Source of the DNA: Chryseobacterium elymi | Lineage (GTDB): Bacteria > Bacteroidota > Bacteroidia > Flavobacteriales > Weeksellaceae | DNA: 64,000 nucleotides | Assembly: GCF_003385495.1 (NCBI RefSeq) | Contig: NZ_QNUH01000005.1 | Location: forward strand, 124,001 to 188,000 | Direction: 5' to 3' | Shown here: positions 1 through 7,813 of the stretch, in pieces | Numbering within the stretch: the stretch's first letter is position 1 | Layout of the letters: every line of letters starts with the position of its first letter | Notes under the pieces: generated by a model | Database searches by the model: none | What the model saw: the letters and a program-made list of their open reading frames with translations, nothing else | What the model was told of the DNA's origin: nothing | Program-made: the position numbers and the translations under genes

Positions 1-425
1 CCAAAAATCATCATATAGAAAACGTTCTGATTCCCAGAGGAAAGAATTTCAGCAGTGAATTGGGAAATGTGATTCCGAAAGATACAGATCTGATCGTATT
101 GGCGGGATTCTTATCCATTCTGAAACCTGAGTTCTGTGAAAGCTGGTCCGGAAAGATTATCAATATCCACCCGGCACTGCTTCCGAAATTCGGGGGAAAA
201 GGAATGTGGGGAATGAATGTTCACCATGCAGTTATTGAAGCCAAAGAAAAAGTAAGCGGTGCAACCGTACATTTTGTAACTCCGGGAATTGACGAAGGGG
301 AAGCTATTCTTCAGAAATCTTTTGAAGTAACCGCAGAAGATACTCCGGAAACCATAGCAGAGAAAGTTCACCATATTGAATATGAAATATTTCCAAAAGC
401 CATCAATAAAGTTTTAGGAAATTAA
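1..425 (+). CDS. purN: Phosphoribosylglycinamide formyltransferase, 3' part
   Basis: GAR transformylase transfers a formyl group from 10-formyl-tetrahydrofolate to glycinamide ribonucleotide, the third step of purine synthesis. The gene is cut by the window start; an open frame runs from base 3 without a start codon to TAA at 423-425, giving about 140 C-terminal residues of a protein usually near 190-200 residues. The segment IINIHPALLPKF holds the family's catalytic histidine, and VHFVTPGIDEG carries the conserved aspartate that follows it. purH and purD follow on the same strand, which agrees with a purine role. The missing N-terminus would hold the phosphate-binding loop. Confidence 0.93.
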   Translation, partial: KNHHIENVLIPRGKNFSSELGNVIPKDTDLIVLAGFLSILKPEFCESWSGKIINIHPALLPKFGGKGMWGMNVHHAVIEAKEKVSGATVHFVTPGIDEGEAILQKSFEVTAEDTPETIAEKVHHIEYEIFPKAINKVLGN

Positions 426-596
426 ATAATATACCAATATAACAATGTACCGGTGTGTCAATTAAATTCATTGTTACATTGCTAGACTGATACATTGCTA
501 CATTAAAAAAAATCTAAGTAAATAAAAGTAAGGCCGGGGGTGAAAGACCGGGCTACAGTTTGAAATAGCTGTAAAAAGTAAAAAATTGAAAGTAAA
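426..596 (+). other. purN-purH intergenic leader with word array and GC-rich hairpin region
   Basis: This 171-bp gap has no gene. Bases about 434-505 repeat imperfect copies of the words TACATTG and CAATGTA on both strands. Bases 530-560 are unusually GC-rich for this genome, with two CCGG blocks separated by ten bases, and are followed by a small hairpin (TACAG at about 554 pairing with CTGTA at about 571). The region could be a structured leader for purH, but it matches no riboswitch I can recognise. Confidence 0.4.
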
Positions 597-2114
597 ATGA
601 GTAAAAAGAGAGTTTTAATCAGTGTTTCTGACAAAAGCGGATTGATCGAGTTCGCCCAGTTCTTGGAAGCCCGGAATTATGAGTTGATTTCTACAGGAGG
701 AACGTTCAAACACTTGAAAGATGCTGGTTTAAATCCGATTCAGATCGATGAGGTAACCAATTTCCCTGAAATGCTGGACGGAAGAGTGAAGACCCTTCAC
801 CCGAAAGTGCACGGAGGTCTTTTAGCAGTCCGTTCCAATGAAGAGCACATGAAAACTGTTCAGGAACACGGAATTGACCTGATCGACATGGTAATCGTAA
901 ACCTTTATCCTTTCTTTGAAAATGTGAACAAAGACATTTCTTTACATGAGAAGGTAGAGTTTATCGACATCGGAGGTCCTTCAATGCTTCGTTCTGCCGC
1001 TAAGAATTTTGATTCCGTTACCGTAATTACCGATGTGGAAGACTATGCAACGGTAAGATTGGAAATGGAACAGAATGGTGATACCTACATCGAAACACGT
1101 AAAAAGCTTGCAGGAAAAGTATTCAACCTTACTTCAGCTTACGACGGGGCTATTTCAAGAATGCTTTTAGATGAAGAATATCCTACCTATCTTAATGCTT
1201 CATACAAAAAAGCATCAGATTTAAGATATGGTGAAAACCCTCACCAGACTGCTGCTTATTACGTTTCTACGTTTGAGAACGGTGCGATGAAAGATTTTGA
1301 ACAGCTGGGTGGTAAAGAACTTTCTTTCAACAACCTTCGTGATATGGACCTTTGCTGGAAAGTAGTCACTGAGTTCAAAGAAGAAATGGCATGTTGCGCG
1401 GTGAAGCATTCTACACCTTGTGGAGTAGCGATCGGAACTTCAGCTTTAGAAACTTACCAAAAGACTTTCGAATGTGACCCGGTTTCTATTTTTGGCGGAA
1501 TTGTTGCAATGAACTACAAAATCGATGCGGCTACAGCTGAAGAACTGAACAAAACGTTCCTTGAGATCGTAATGGCTCCGGAATTTGATGAAGCAGCTCT
1601 TGAAGTTTTAAGAAAAAAGAAAAACCTTAGAATTATAAAAATCGTTAACCCTGTTTCTGATAAACAAACGTGGGTGAAGATCGATGGTGGTATCCTGGTT
1701 CAGGATAATGACACTCATTTCTCAGACGATATCAAGGTAGTAACTGATATACAGCCTTCAGAAGAGCAGAAAAAAGCGCTTCTTTTCTCCCAGAGAGTGG
1801 TGAAGTATGTAAAATCTAATGCAATTGTTGTTTCCAATGGTATTCAGGCCTTCGGAATCGGTGGCGGACAGGTGAACAGAATCTGGGCTACTGAACAGGC
1901 CATCGAAAGAGCAAAAGAAAAATTCATAGGAGATCTTGTTTTAGCTTCCGACGCGTTTTTCCCTTTCCGTGACGTGGTAGATTTCTGCGCTAAAGAAGGA
2001 ATTAAAGCCATCATCCAGCCAGGCGGAAGTGTAAAAGATCAGGACAGTATTGATGCTGCCAATGAGCACGGTATCCCAATGATGTTTACAGGGGTTAGAC
2101 ACTTTTTACATTAA
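597..2114 (+). CDS. purH: Bifunctional AICAR transformylase / IMP cyclohydrolase
   Basis: PurH does the last two steps of IMP synthesis: formylation of AICAR, then ring closure. The 505-residue product is close to the usual size (about 510-530). The N-terminal MGS-like cyclohydrolase domain begins with [10 protein letters not shown] and has the motif [14 protein letters not shown] at about residue 62. The C-terminal transformylase domain carries the catalytic Lys270-His271 pair in VKHSTPCG and ends in the family-typical GVRHFLH. The start is the ATG at 597. It lies downstream of purN and upstream of purD on the same strand, as in other flavobacterial purine clusters. No frameshift or missing motif was seen. 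Confidence 0.97.
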   Translation: MSKKRVLISVSDKSGLIEFAQFLEARNYELISTGGTFKHLKDAGLNPIQIDEVTNFPEMLDGRVKTLHPKVHGGLLAVRSNEEHMKTVQEHGIDLIDMVIVNLYPFFENVNKDISLHEKVEFIDIGGPSMLRSAAKNFDSVTVITDVEDYATVRLEMEQNGDTYIETRKKLAGKVFNLTSAYDGAISRMLLDEEYPTYLNASYKKASDLRYGENPHQTAAYYVSTFENGAMKDFEQLGGKELSFNNLRDMDLCWKVVTEFKEEMACCAVKHSTPCGVAIGTSALETYQKTFECDPVSIFGGIVAMNYKIDAATAEELNKTFLEIVMAPEFDEAALEVLRKKKNLRIIKIVNPVSDKQTWVKIDGGILVQDNDTHFSDDIKVVTDIQPSEEQKKALLFSQRVVKYVKSNAIVVSNGIQAFGIGGGQVNRIWATEQAIERAKEKFIGDLVLASDAFFPFRDVVDFCAKEGIKAIIQPGGSVKDQDSIDAANEHGIPMMFTGVRHFLH

Positions 2115-2143
2115 TTAAAATAGAATTAAAAAATAATTGGGGA

Positions 2144-2175
2144 TTGTATTTATAGCATTCAAAATTATATATTTG
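2144..2175 (+). promoter_or_regulatory. Probable Bacteroidota-type promoter for purD
   Basis: TTG at 2144-2146 and TATATTTG at 2168-2175 fit the TTG / TAnnTTTG flavobacterial consensus with 21 bases between them. The purD ATG follows at 2203. purD may therefore be transcribed on its own as well as from purH. Confidence 0.55.
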
Positions 2176-2202
2176 TAAAATAGACTAGATAATAAATAAA
2201 GT

Positions 2203-3441
2203 ATGAGAATATTAATCATAGGTGAAGGCGGTAGAGAATCTGCTTTAGCGGCAAAGCTTCAGAACGATCCGAGAATTTCTAAAATGTTTTTTGCTAACGG
2301 TAATGCTACCACCGATGTAATAGGGAAAAATGTTCATTTATCAGAGATCAAAGAACTGAGAGATTTCGCCATTAGAGAAAAGGTAGATCTTACCATCGTA
2401 GGACCTGAAGCACCTCTTGTAGCAGGTCTGAAAGATGAATTCAAAAAGCACGATCTTAAAGTTTTCGGTCCCAACAAAAAAGTAGCAAGCCTGGAAGGAA
2501 GTAAGGCTTTCTCTAAGAAATTTATGCAGACCTATGATATCAAAACAGCTAAAGCTGTAGTATTTGATTCATACAACGATGCTAAAGAATATGTTCAGAC
2601 ACAGCAGTATCCTTTGGTGATCAAGGCAAGCGGTCTGGCTGGCGGAAAAGGGGTGGTCATCTGTGACAATCTTGAAGAAGCTGAAGCTACCATCCACGAC
2701 TTCATGATCAGAAGAATTTATGGAGATGCCGGAATCCGTCTGGTTATCGAAGAATATTTAGAAGGTTTTGAAGCTTCAATCATTGCATTCTCAAACGGTG
2801 AAAAGATTTTCCCTTGTATTGCTGCAAAAGATTATAAAAAAGCCGGAAACGGTGATACAGGACCAAATACCGGTGGTATGGGATCTGTAGCGCCAAGCCC
2901 GGATTTTACTCAGGAGCATTATGCTGATTTTGAAAAAAATATTTTACAGACTACCATTAACGGTCTTAAAGGAGAAGGATTCAGCTTCAAAGGGATTATT
3001 TTCTTCGGATTGATGGTCACTAAAAACGGAACTTACCTTCTTGAATACAACATGAGATTCGGAGATCCTGAAACTCAGGTATTAATGGCACTAATGGAAA
3101 ACAACCTTCTTGATGTGATTCAGGACTGTATGAATGGAAAAGATATCCAGCTTAAGTTTAAGGACGAAAAGGCAGTATGTCTTGTAATGTGTTCAGGAGG
3201 TTACCCTAGAAATATCGAAACAGGATATGAAATTGTAGGAGAGGGCAAACTGAAACATTCTAAACTTCTTTATGCAGGCGCAGTAAGAAAAGGAGATAAA
3301 GTAGTTTCCAACGGCGGACGGGTTCTGAACGTGGTGGCTACCGGAGCTACCTACGACGATGCCCGCAAAAAGGTATACGAAGATGCAGCCCACATCCATT
3401 TCGATTACGGATTCTACAGAGAAGACATCGGAAAGTTTTAA
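2203..3441 (+). CDS. purD: Phosphoribosylamine--glycine ligase
   Basis: GAR synthetase joins glycine to phosphoribosylamine with ATP, the second step of purine synthesis. The protein is 412 residues, slightly short of the usual 420-430. It opens with the Rossmann-like motif RILIIGEGGRESAL, continues with VGPEAPLVAGL near residue 67, and has the ATP-grasp segments KASGLAGGKGV and YNMRFGDPETQ, the latter holding the metal-binding residues. The C-terminal part is a normal GARS C domain. It follows purH and is closed by a strong hairpin terminator. The start ATG at 2203 keeps the whole N-terminal motif. Confidence 0.97.
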   Translation: MRILIIGEGGRESALAAKLQNDPRISKMFFANGNATTDVIGKNVHLSEIKELRDFAIREKVDLTIVGPEAPLVAGLKDEFKKHDLKVFGPNKKVASLEGSKAFSKKFMQTYDIKTAKAVVFDSYNDAKEYVQTQQYPLVIKASGLAGGKGVVICDNLEEAEATIHDFMIRRIYGDAGIRLVIEEYLEGFEASIIAFSNGEKIFPCIAAKDYKKAGNGDTGPNTGGMGSVAPSPDFTQEHYADFEKNILQTTINGLKGEGFSFKGIIFFGLMVTKNGTYLLEYNMRFGDPETQVLMALMENNLLDVIQDCMNGKDIQLKFKDEKAVCLVMCSGGYPRNIETGYEIVGEGKLKHSKLLYAGAVRKGDKVVSNGGRVLNVVATGATYDDARKKVYEDAAHIHFDYGFYREDIGKF

Positions 3442-3448
3442 AATAAAT

Positions 3449-3487
3449 CAAAAAAAAGATTTGGAACATTTCCAAGTCTTTTTTTGT
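3449..3487 (+). terminator. Intrinsic terminator after purD
   Basis: An A-rich arm with GATTTGGAA pairs, across a short loop, with TTCCAAGTC followed by seven T. It starts just after the purD stop. Confidence 0.75.
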
Positions 3488-3505
3488 AAAGTTTTCATCA
3501 ATAGG

Positions 3506-3557
3506 ATCGGGCTTTAGCCTGATTAAACAAAAGAAATCAAATTTGGCTTTAGCCAAA
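3506..3557. repeat. Two tandem GGCTTTAGCC-type mini-palindromes
   Basis: Bases 3506-3523 and 3542-3557 each form a small hairpin with the shared core GGCTTTAGCC. The second, TTTGGCTTTAGCCAAA, is a perfect inverted repeat. They sit between the purD terminator and guaA. The shared core suggests a dispersed intergenic repeat rather than a regulator of guaA, but one window cannot show this. Confidence 0.45.
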
Positions 3558-3560
3558 ACT

Positions 3561-3588
3561 CATCATTTATCAATCATCATTTATCAAT
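3561..3588. repeat. Perfect 14-bp direct repeat before guaA
   Basis: The unit CATCATTTATCAAT occurs twice head to tail at 3561-3574 and 3575-3588, ending 7 bases before the guaA ATG. It belongs to the low-complexity word arrays seen in several gaps of this window. Confidence 0.75.
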
Positions 3589-3595
3589 TATAATA

Positions 3596-5125
3596 ATGAA
3601 CAACGGTATTATCATATTAGATTTCGGATCACAGTACAACCAGCTTATCGGAAGAAGAATCCGTGAGATGGGGGTATATTCTGAAATCCTTCCTTTCAAT
3701 ACACCTTTACAGGATATTTTAGCAAAACAACCCAAAGGAATTATCCTTTCCGGAGGACCAAGCTCTGTGAACGCAGAAAATGCTCACCTGGTTGAAAAAG
3801 AACTGTATGAGCAGGGAATTCCTGTTTTGGGAATTTGTTACGGGATGCAGCTTACGGCTCACCTTTTAGGCGGAAAAGTAAACAAAGGTGAAAAAGGAGA
3901 GTACGGAAAAGCCCATTTGGATATCATTAAAGAAAGTTCTTTACTCAAAGGAGTTACTCAGAATTCTATCGTATGGATGAGTCACTTTGATGAAGTAGGA
4001 GCATTGCCTGCAGGTTTTGAATTGAATGCAAAATCAGGAGTAATGGCTTCCATGTCCAATGAAGACAGAAAAATCTACTGCGTACAGTTCCACCCGGAGG
4101 TTTCTCACACAGAAGAAGGCGGAAAAATGCTTGAAAATTTTGTTTTTGCCATTTGTAATGCTGAGAAAAACTGGAAACTGACCAACTATATCGAGAAAAC
4201 TGTTGAAGAGATCCGTGAAAAAGTAGGAGACAGCAGAGTGATCCTTGGACTTTCAGGAGGCGTAGATTCTTCTGTAGCTGCAGTGTTAATTCACAAAGCA
4301 ATCGGAGATCAGCTGACCTGTATTTTTGTTGATACAGGGCTATTGAGAAAAGACGAAGGCCAGAAAGTAATGGATAACTATGGGGAACATTTCCATATGA
4401 ACATTAAAATGGTTGATGCTAAAGAAAGATTCCTTTCAAAATTGGCAGGAGTAGATGATCCGGAACAGAAAAGAAAGATTATCGGAAACGAGTTTATCCA
4501 CGTTTTTGATGAAGAATCCCATAAAATTGAAGGCGCTAAATTCTTAGCTCAGGGAACCATTTATCCTGACGTTATCGAAAGCCAGTCTGTCAACGGACCG
4601 TCTGCAGTGATCAAGTCTCACCATAATGTAGGAGGACTTCCTGAAGATATGGAATTCGAATTATTGGAACCATTAAGAGAGCTTTTCAAAGATGAGGTTA
4701 GAAAAGTAGGTGAGGAGCTAGGTATTCCGCATCATTTGGTACACAGACACCCTTTCCCGGGTCCTGGATTAGGAATCAGGGTATTAGGAGCTGTAGACGC
4801 GGAAAAAGTGAAAATCCTTCAGGAAGCTGATGATATTTTCATCGAAGAATTATACAAAAATGATCTTTATGAAAAAGTATCCCAGGCTTTCGTAGTGCTT
4901 CTTCCTGTAAAATCAGTAGGAGTAATGGGAGATGAAAGAACTTACGAATATACAGCTGTAGTCCGTTCTGCCAACACCATCGATTTTATGACGGCAACAT
5001 GGAGCAGACTTCCTTATGAGTTCCTTGATACTGTATCCAGCAGAATCATCAACGAAGTAAGAGGAATCAACAGAGTAGCTTACGATATTTCAAGCAAACC
5101 GCCTGCAACGATTGAGTGGGAATAA
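3596..5125 (+). CDS. guaA: GMP synthase (glutamine-hydrolysing)
   Basis: GuaA aminates XMP to GMP using glutamine and ATP. The 509-residue protein has the usual three parts. The class I glutamine amidotransferase domain (about 1-195) has the triad Cys81 (GICYGMQ), His166 and Glu168 (FHPEVSH). The ATP pyrophosphatase domain carries the P-loop SGGVDSS near residue 221. The dimerisation domain ends with PPATIEWE, the typical GuaA end. It is separated from purD by a terminator and repeats, so it probably has its own promoter. All key residues are present. Confidence 0.98.
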   Translation: MNNGIIILDFGSQYNQLIGRRIREMGVYSEILPFNTPLQDILAKQPKGIILSGGPSSVNAENAHLVEKELYEQGIPVLGICYGMQLTAHLLGGKVNKGEKGEYGKAHLDIIKESSLLKGVTQNSIVWMSHFDEVGALPAGFELNAKSGVMASMSNEDRKIYCVQFHPEVSHTEEGGKMLENFVFAICNAEKNWKLTNYIEKTVEEIREKVGDSRVILGLSGGVDSSVAAVLIHKAIGDQLTCIFVDTGLLRKDEGQKVMDNYGEHFHMNIKMVDAKERFLSKLAGVDDPEQKRKIIGNEFIHVFDEESHKIEGAKFLAQGTIYPDVIESQSVNGPSAVIKSHHNVGGLPEDMEFELLEPLRELFKDEVRKVGEELGIPHHLVHRHPFPGPGLGIRVLGAVDAEKVKILQEADDIFIEELYKNDLYEKVSQAFVVLLPVKSVGVMGDERTYEYTAVVRSANTIDFMTATWSRLPYEFLDTVSSRIINEVRGINRVAYDISSKPPATIEWE

Positions 5126-5148
5126 TTTTTGACTTGAATTGATAATAT

Positions 5149-5180
5149 AAATCCTGCCCGTTTTGGGTGGGATTTTTTTG
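5149..5180 (+). terminator. Intrinsic terminator after guaA
   Basis: ATCCTGCCC and GGGTGGGAT pair with two G-T wobbles and are followed by a run of seven T. The site ends next to the stop of the convergent 70-residue gene. Confidence 0.7.
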
Positions 5181-5393
5181 TTATATTGGAGATTTTGTTT
5201 TTAAAAATTTTAATGCTTCTATTCCAAGTTTTGTTTTCTGCAAACAAGAACGGTGAGCTCCCTCATCATTGAATACGTAAAACTTATCATTCTTATCCGA
5301 AGTAAAAGATGGAAATAAAACAATATCTTGTCCTTTGTCTAAAGTTTTTTTACAAATAGGACATTCACTTTGATTCAGAAAAATTATTGCCAT
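5181..5393 (-). CDS. Small hypothetical protein with a CxxC/HxxC zinc-type site
   Basis: This 70-residue protein is not assigned to a family. It has Cys11-Pro-Ile-Cys14 and, after a central segment, His47-x-x-Cys50, which together look like a four-ligand zinc site in a small treble-clef fold. There is no signal peptide or membrane segment, so it is probably cytoplasmic. It is convergent with guaA and divergent from the GNAT-nitrilase gene. Such short zinc-site proteins are often nucleic-acid or protein binders, but that is only inference. Confidence 0.6.
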   Translation of the reverse strand: MAIIFLNQSECPICKKTLDKGQDIVLFPSFTSDKNDKFYVFNDEGAHRSCLQKTKLGIEALKFLKTKSPI

Positions 5394-5478
5394 TCCTAAT
5401 TGATATTTTGGATAATGTTTTGCTGAGTAATTATTTATTAAAATAAATTTTCACTAAATTTAAGTAAAATTACGTCAA

Positions 5479-6987
5479 ATGCAAATAGAAACAAGAGCCC
5501 TGACCCTTCAGGATTATGATGAACTGGTAGTAACAATGAAACGCGCTTACCCGCAGATGTCTGAATCTATTTGGTCTAAAAAAAGCATCGAAAAGCTCAC
5601 CAGAATATTCCCTAAAGGTCAGATCTGCATCACGGTAGACGGAAAACTGGCTGCTGTAGCACTTTCCATTATTGTGAATTATGACGAATTCGGAGACGAT
5701 CATACCTATGTCGATATTACAGGAAATTATACCTTCAATACCCATCTTTCCACAGGAAATGTACTCTATGGGATTGAAGTCTTTGTTGACCCTGAGTTTC
5801 GTGAATTGCGTCTGGGAAGAAGACTGTATGATGCCAGAAAAGAATTATGTGAACTGCTTAATCTCAAATCCATCATTTTGGGTGGAAGAATCCCAAACTA
5901 TCATAAATACAGCGACGAGCTCTCCCCGAGAGAATACATCAGAAGAGTAAGAGACAAGGAAATTTACGATCCTGTATTGTCCTTTCAGCTTTCCAATAAC
6001 TTTCTTCCCATCAAAATCCTCAAAAAATATCTTCCCGAAGATGAATCGTCACTGGAAAATGCTGTTTTGCTTCAATGGAATAATATCTACTACAGTAAAA
6101 AGCCGAATACGATGCAGGACAGCATCATTCGTTTGGGACTTGTACAGTGGCAGATGAGACATTTTAAAAATATCGATGCATTTTATGAGCAGGTAGAGTT
6201 TTTTGTCAATGTAATGGGGGATTACAAATCCGATTTTGTCCTTTTCCCGGAACTGTTCAATACTCCGTTGCTGGCGCCGTTCAATAAGCTTTCAGAAAGA
6301 GACAGTATGATAGAACTGGCTAAATTAAGTGAGGATATTAAGAATAAAATTTCCGAACTGGCCATCAGCTACAACGTCAATATTATTTCCGGAAGCATGC
6401 CTGTTTTTGATCATGATCATAACGATTTGTACAACGTGAGTTATCTCCTTCACCGTGATGGCCGGATCGATGAATACCGGAAGATTCACATCACTCCGAA
6501 TGAAAGAAAATACTATGGAATGAAAGGCGGAAACGAGATCAGGGTTTTCGATACTGACTGTGGAAAAATAGGCCTTGTCATCTGTTATGATGTGGAATTT
6601 CCCGAACTGCCGAGAATTCTGGCAGACCAGGGAATGAAAATTCTGTTCGTACCCTATCTTACGGATACTCAGAATGCATATATAAGAGTACGTCACTGTG
6701 CAGCGGCAAGAGCTATCGAAAATGAATGCTATGTTGCTATCGCAGGTTGTGTAGGAAATCTTCCGGGAGTGAACAATATGGATATCCAGTTCGGACAGGC
6801 TGCCGTATTTACACCTTCAGATTTTGCCTTTCCGTCCAATGCCGTAAAAGGAGAAGCTACTCCCAATACAGAAATGACATTGATTGTAGACGTAGATTTG
6901 AACTTATTAAAAGATCTTCATCACAACGGCTCTGTTCAGGTGATGAATGACCGCAGAAAAGATCTGTATGAAACTTACCTTAAATAA
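5479..6987 (+). CDS. GNAT acetyltransferase fused to a nitrilase-type carbon-nitrogen hydrolase
   Basis: The 502-residue protein joins two enzymes. Residues about 1-170 are a GNAT N-acetyltransferase; LRLGRRLYDARKELC near residue 111 matches the acetyl-CoA binding motif A. Residues about 215-495 form a nitrilase-superfamily amidohydrolase with the triad Glu258 (FPELF), Lys335 (YRKIH) and Cys369 (VICYDVEFPEL). The same order is known in Bacillus YhcX and homologues, whose substrate is not settled. No signal peptide is seen, so it is cytoplasmic. It is a single gene with its own terminator. The predicted activities are acyl transfer and C-N bond hydrolysis, perhaps on one amide substrate. Confidence 0.9.
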   Translation: MQIETRALTLQDYDELVVTMKRAYPQMSESIWSKKSIEKLTRIFPKGQICITVDGKLAAVALSIIVNYDEFGDDHTYVDITGNYTFNTHLSTGNVLYGIEVFVDPEFRELRLGRRLYDARKELCELLNLKSIILGGRIPNYHKYSDELSPREYIRRVRDKEIYDPVLSFQLSNNFLPIKILKKYLPEDESSLENAVLLQWNNIYYSKKPNTMQDSIIRLGLVQWQMRHFKNIDAFYEQVEFFVNVMGDYKSDFVLFPELFNTPLLAPFNKLSERDSMIELAKLSEDIKNKISELAISYNVNIISGSMPVFDHDHNDLYNVSYLLHRDGRIDEYRKIHITPNERKYYGMKGGNEIRVFDTDCGKIGLVICYDVEFPELPRILADQGMKILFVPYLTDTQNAYIRVRHCAAARAIENECYVAIAGCVGNLPGVNNMDIQFGQAAVFTPSDFAFPSNAVKGEATPNTEMTLIVDVDLNLLKDLHHNGSVQVMNDRRKDLYETYLK

Positions 6988-7007
6988 GAAAACTATCATT
7001 TTAAATA

Positions 7008-7040
7008 AAAATATCCTGTTCAATTTGAACAGGATATTTT
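7008..7040 (+). terminator. Strong intrinsic terminator after the GNAT-nitrilase gene
   Basis: AATATCCTGTTCAA and TTGAACAGGATATT form a perfect 14-bp stem with a one- to three-base loop, followed by TTTTG. Flanking A and T runs could let it act in both directions, serving the convergent small peptide gene too. Confidence 0.8.
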
Positions 7041-7057
7041 GTTTAGATAAGTTCTTT

Positions 7058-7222
7058 TTACATATACTGAGGGCATACCACGGCAGGGCATATCAGTTTT
7101 GGACATCTTGGTCTTCCGTCAGTAGGACAGCATTCATTTGAACAGTTTCCGATAATAATGCCGCTTCCATTAATTCCTTTTAATTGCTCTCTTGAAAGTT
7201 TGTTGTTTCGTAAATTTTTCAT
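7058..7222 (-). CDS. Bacteriocin-like leader peptide, cysteine-rich
   Basis: This 54-codon gene reads MKNLRNNKLSREQLKGINGS, then a small hydrophobic stretch and a tail with six cysteines (27, 31, 32, 40, 45, 50) and several Cys-Pro pairs. The N-terminal part (MKNL, LSREQLK, INGSG) resembles double-glycine-type leaders of class II bacteriocins and the many short 'bacteriocin-like' proteins of Chryseobacterium. The Gly-Ser-Gly at 19-21 would be the cleavage area. There is no peptidase-ABC transporter or modifying enzyme nearby, so processing would have to come from elsewhere. Start ATG at 7222, stop TAA at 7060. Export and function are inferred. Confidence 0.72.
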   Translation of the reverse strand: MKNLRNNKLSREQLKGINGSGIIIGNCSNECCPTDGRPRCPKLICPAVVCPQYM

Positions 7223-7407
7223 TTTTTAATATTTATAGGTTAGTTTGATGGGTATAAAGATAAAAAAATACATTAAATAATATCAGGAATGTAAATTTTT
7301 TTCTTCAGCATTTTCAGCGATTTGAAAAAAATAAGCTAAGAATATATATTTTTTTTGAGGATATTCTTAAATTTACTATCTTCACTGATCAATTTAAATA
7401 AAATATA

Positions 7408-7611
7408 ATGACAGGAACAGTAAAATGGTTTAACGAAACAAAAGGTTTTGGTTTTATTACACCAGACGGAGGCGGAAACGATATTTTTTGCCATCATTCA
7501 GCCATTCAGTCTTCAGGCCTTAGATCTTTAAAAGAAGGACAGGCAGTAGAATTTGAGATTAAAGAAGGTAAAAAAGGACCTGAGGCAGACAATGTTAAAG
7601 TAGTAGGATAA
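7408..7611 (+). CDS. Cold-shock domain protein (CspA family)
   Basis: The 67-residue protein is one cold-shock OB fold that binds single-stranded RNA and DNA and acts as an RNA chaperone. The RNP1 motif KGFGFI is at 12-17. RNP2 is DIFCHH at 25-30, with Cys-His-His where CspA has Val-His-Phe. It opens with the usual TGTVKWFN. The leader of about 185 bases is AT-rich (7223-7407) and holds no other gene; long leaders are common for cold-shock genes. It is monocistronic, with a terminator directly after it. Confidence 0.93.
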   Translation: MTGTVKWFNETKGFGFITPDGGGNDIFCHHSAIQSSGLRSLKEGQAVEFEIKEGKKGPEADNVKVVG

Positions 7612-7637
7612 TCACTTATTAAAGATATTGTTTAAAA

Positions 7638-7667
7638 TAAAGCTGCCATTTCAGGCGGCTTTTTTTA
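7638..7667 (+). terminator. Intrinsic terminator after the cold-shock gene
   Basis: AAAGCTGCC and GGCGGCTTT pair around ATTTCA, with one wobble pair, followed by seven T. Confidence 0.8.
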
Positions 7668-7813
7668 TGGAACCTATGTAAGTGATGGTTCCTTTTTAAT
7701 TTGAACTTCAATGATTGAAAGACAATTGAGTCATATGATATACGTTCGTATGCAAATAAAAATAGCAATAGGAACAATTTTTGGAGTAATTTGCACCAAC
7801 TATTTAGAAATAT

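Noticed and set aside
3966-4301. 111-codon frame on the minus strand inside guaA
   Set aside because: It is an antisense shadow of a well-conserved gene, with no start context or family match.
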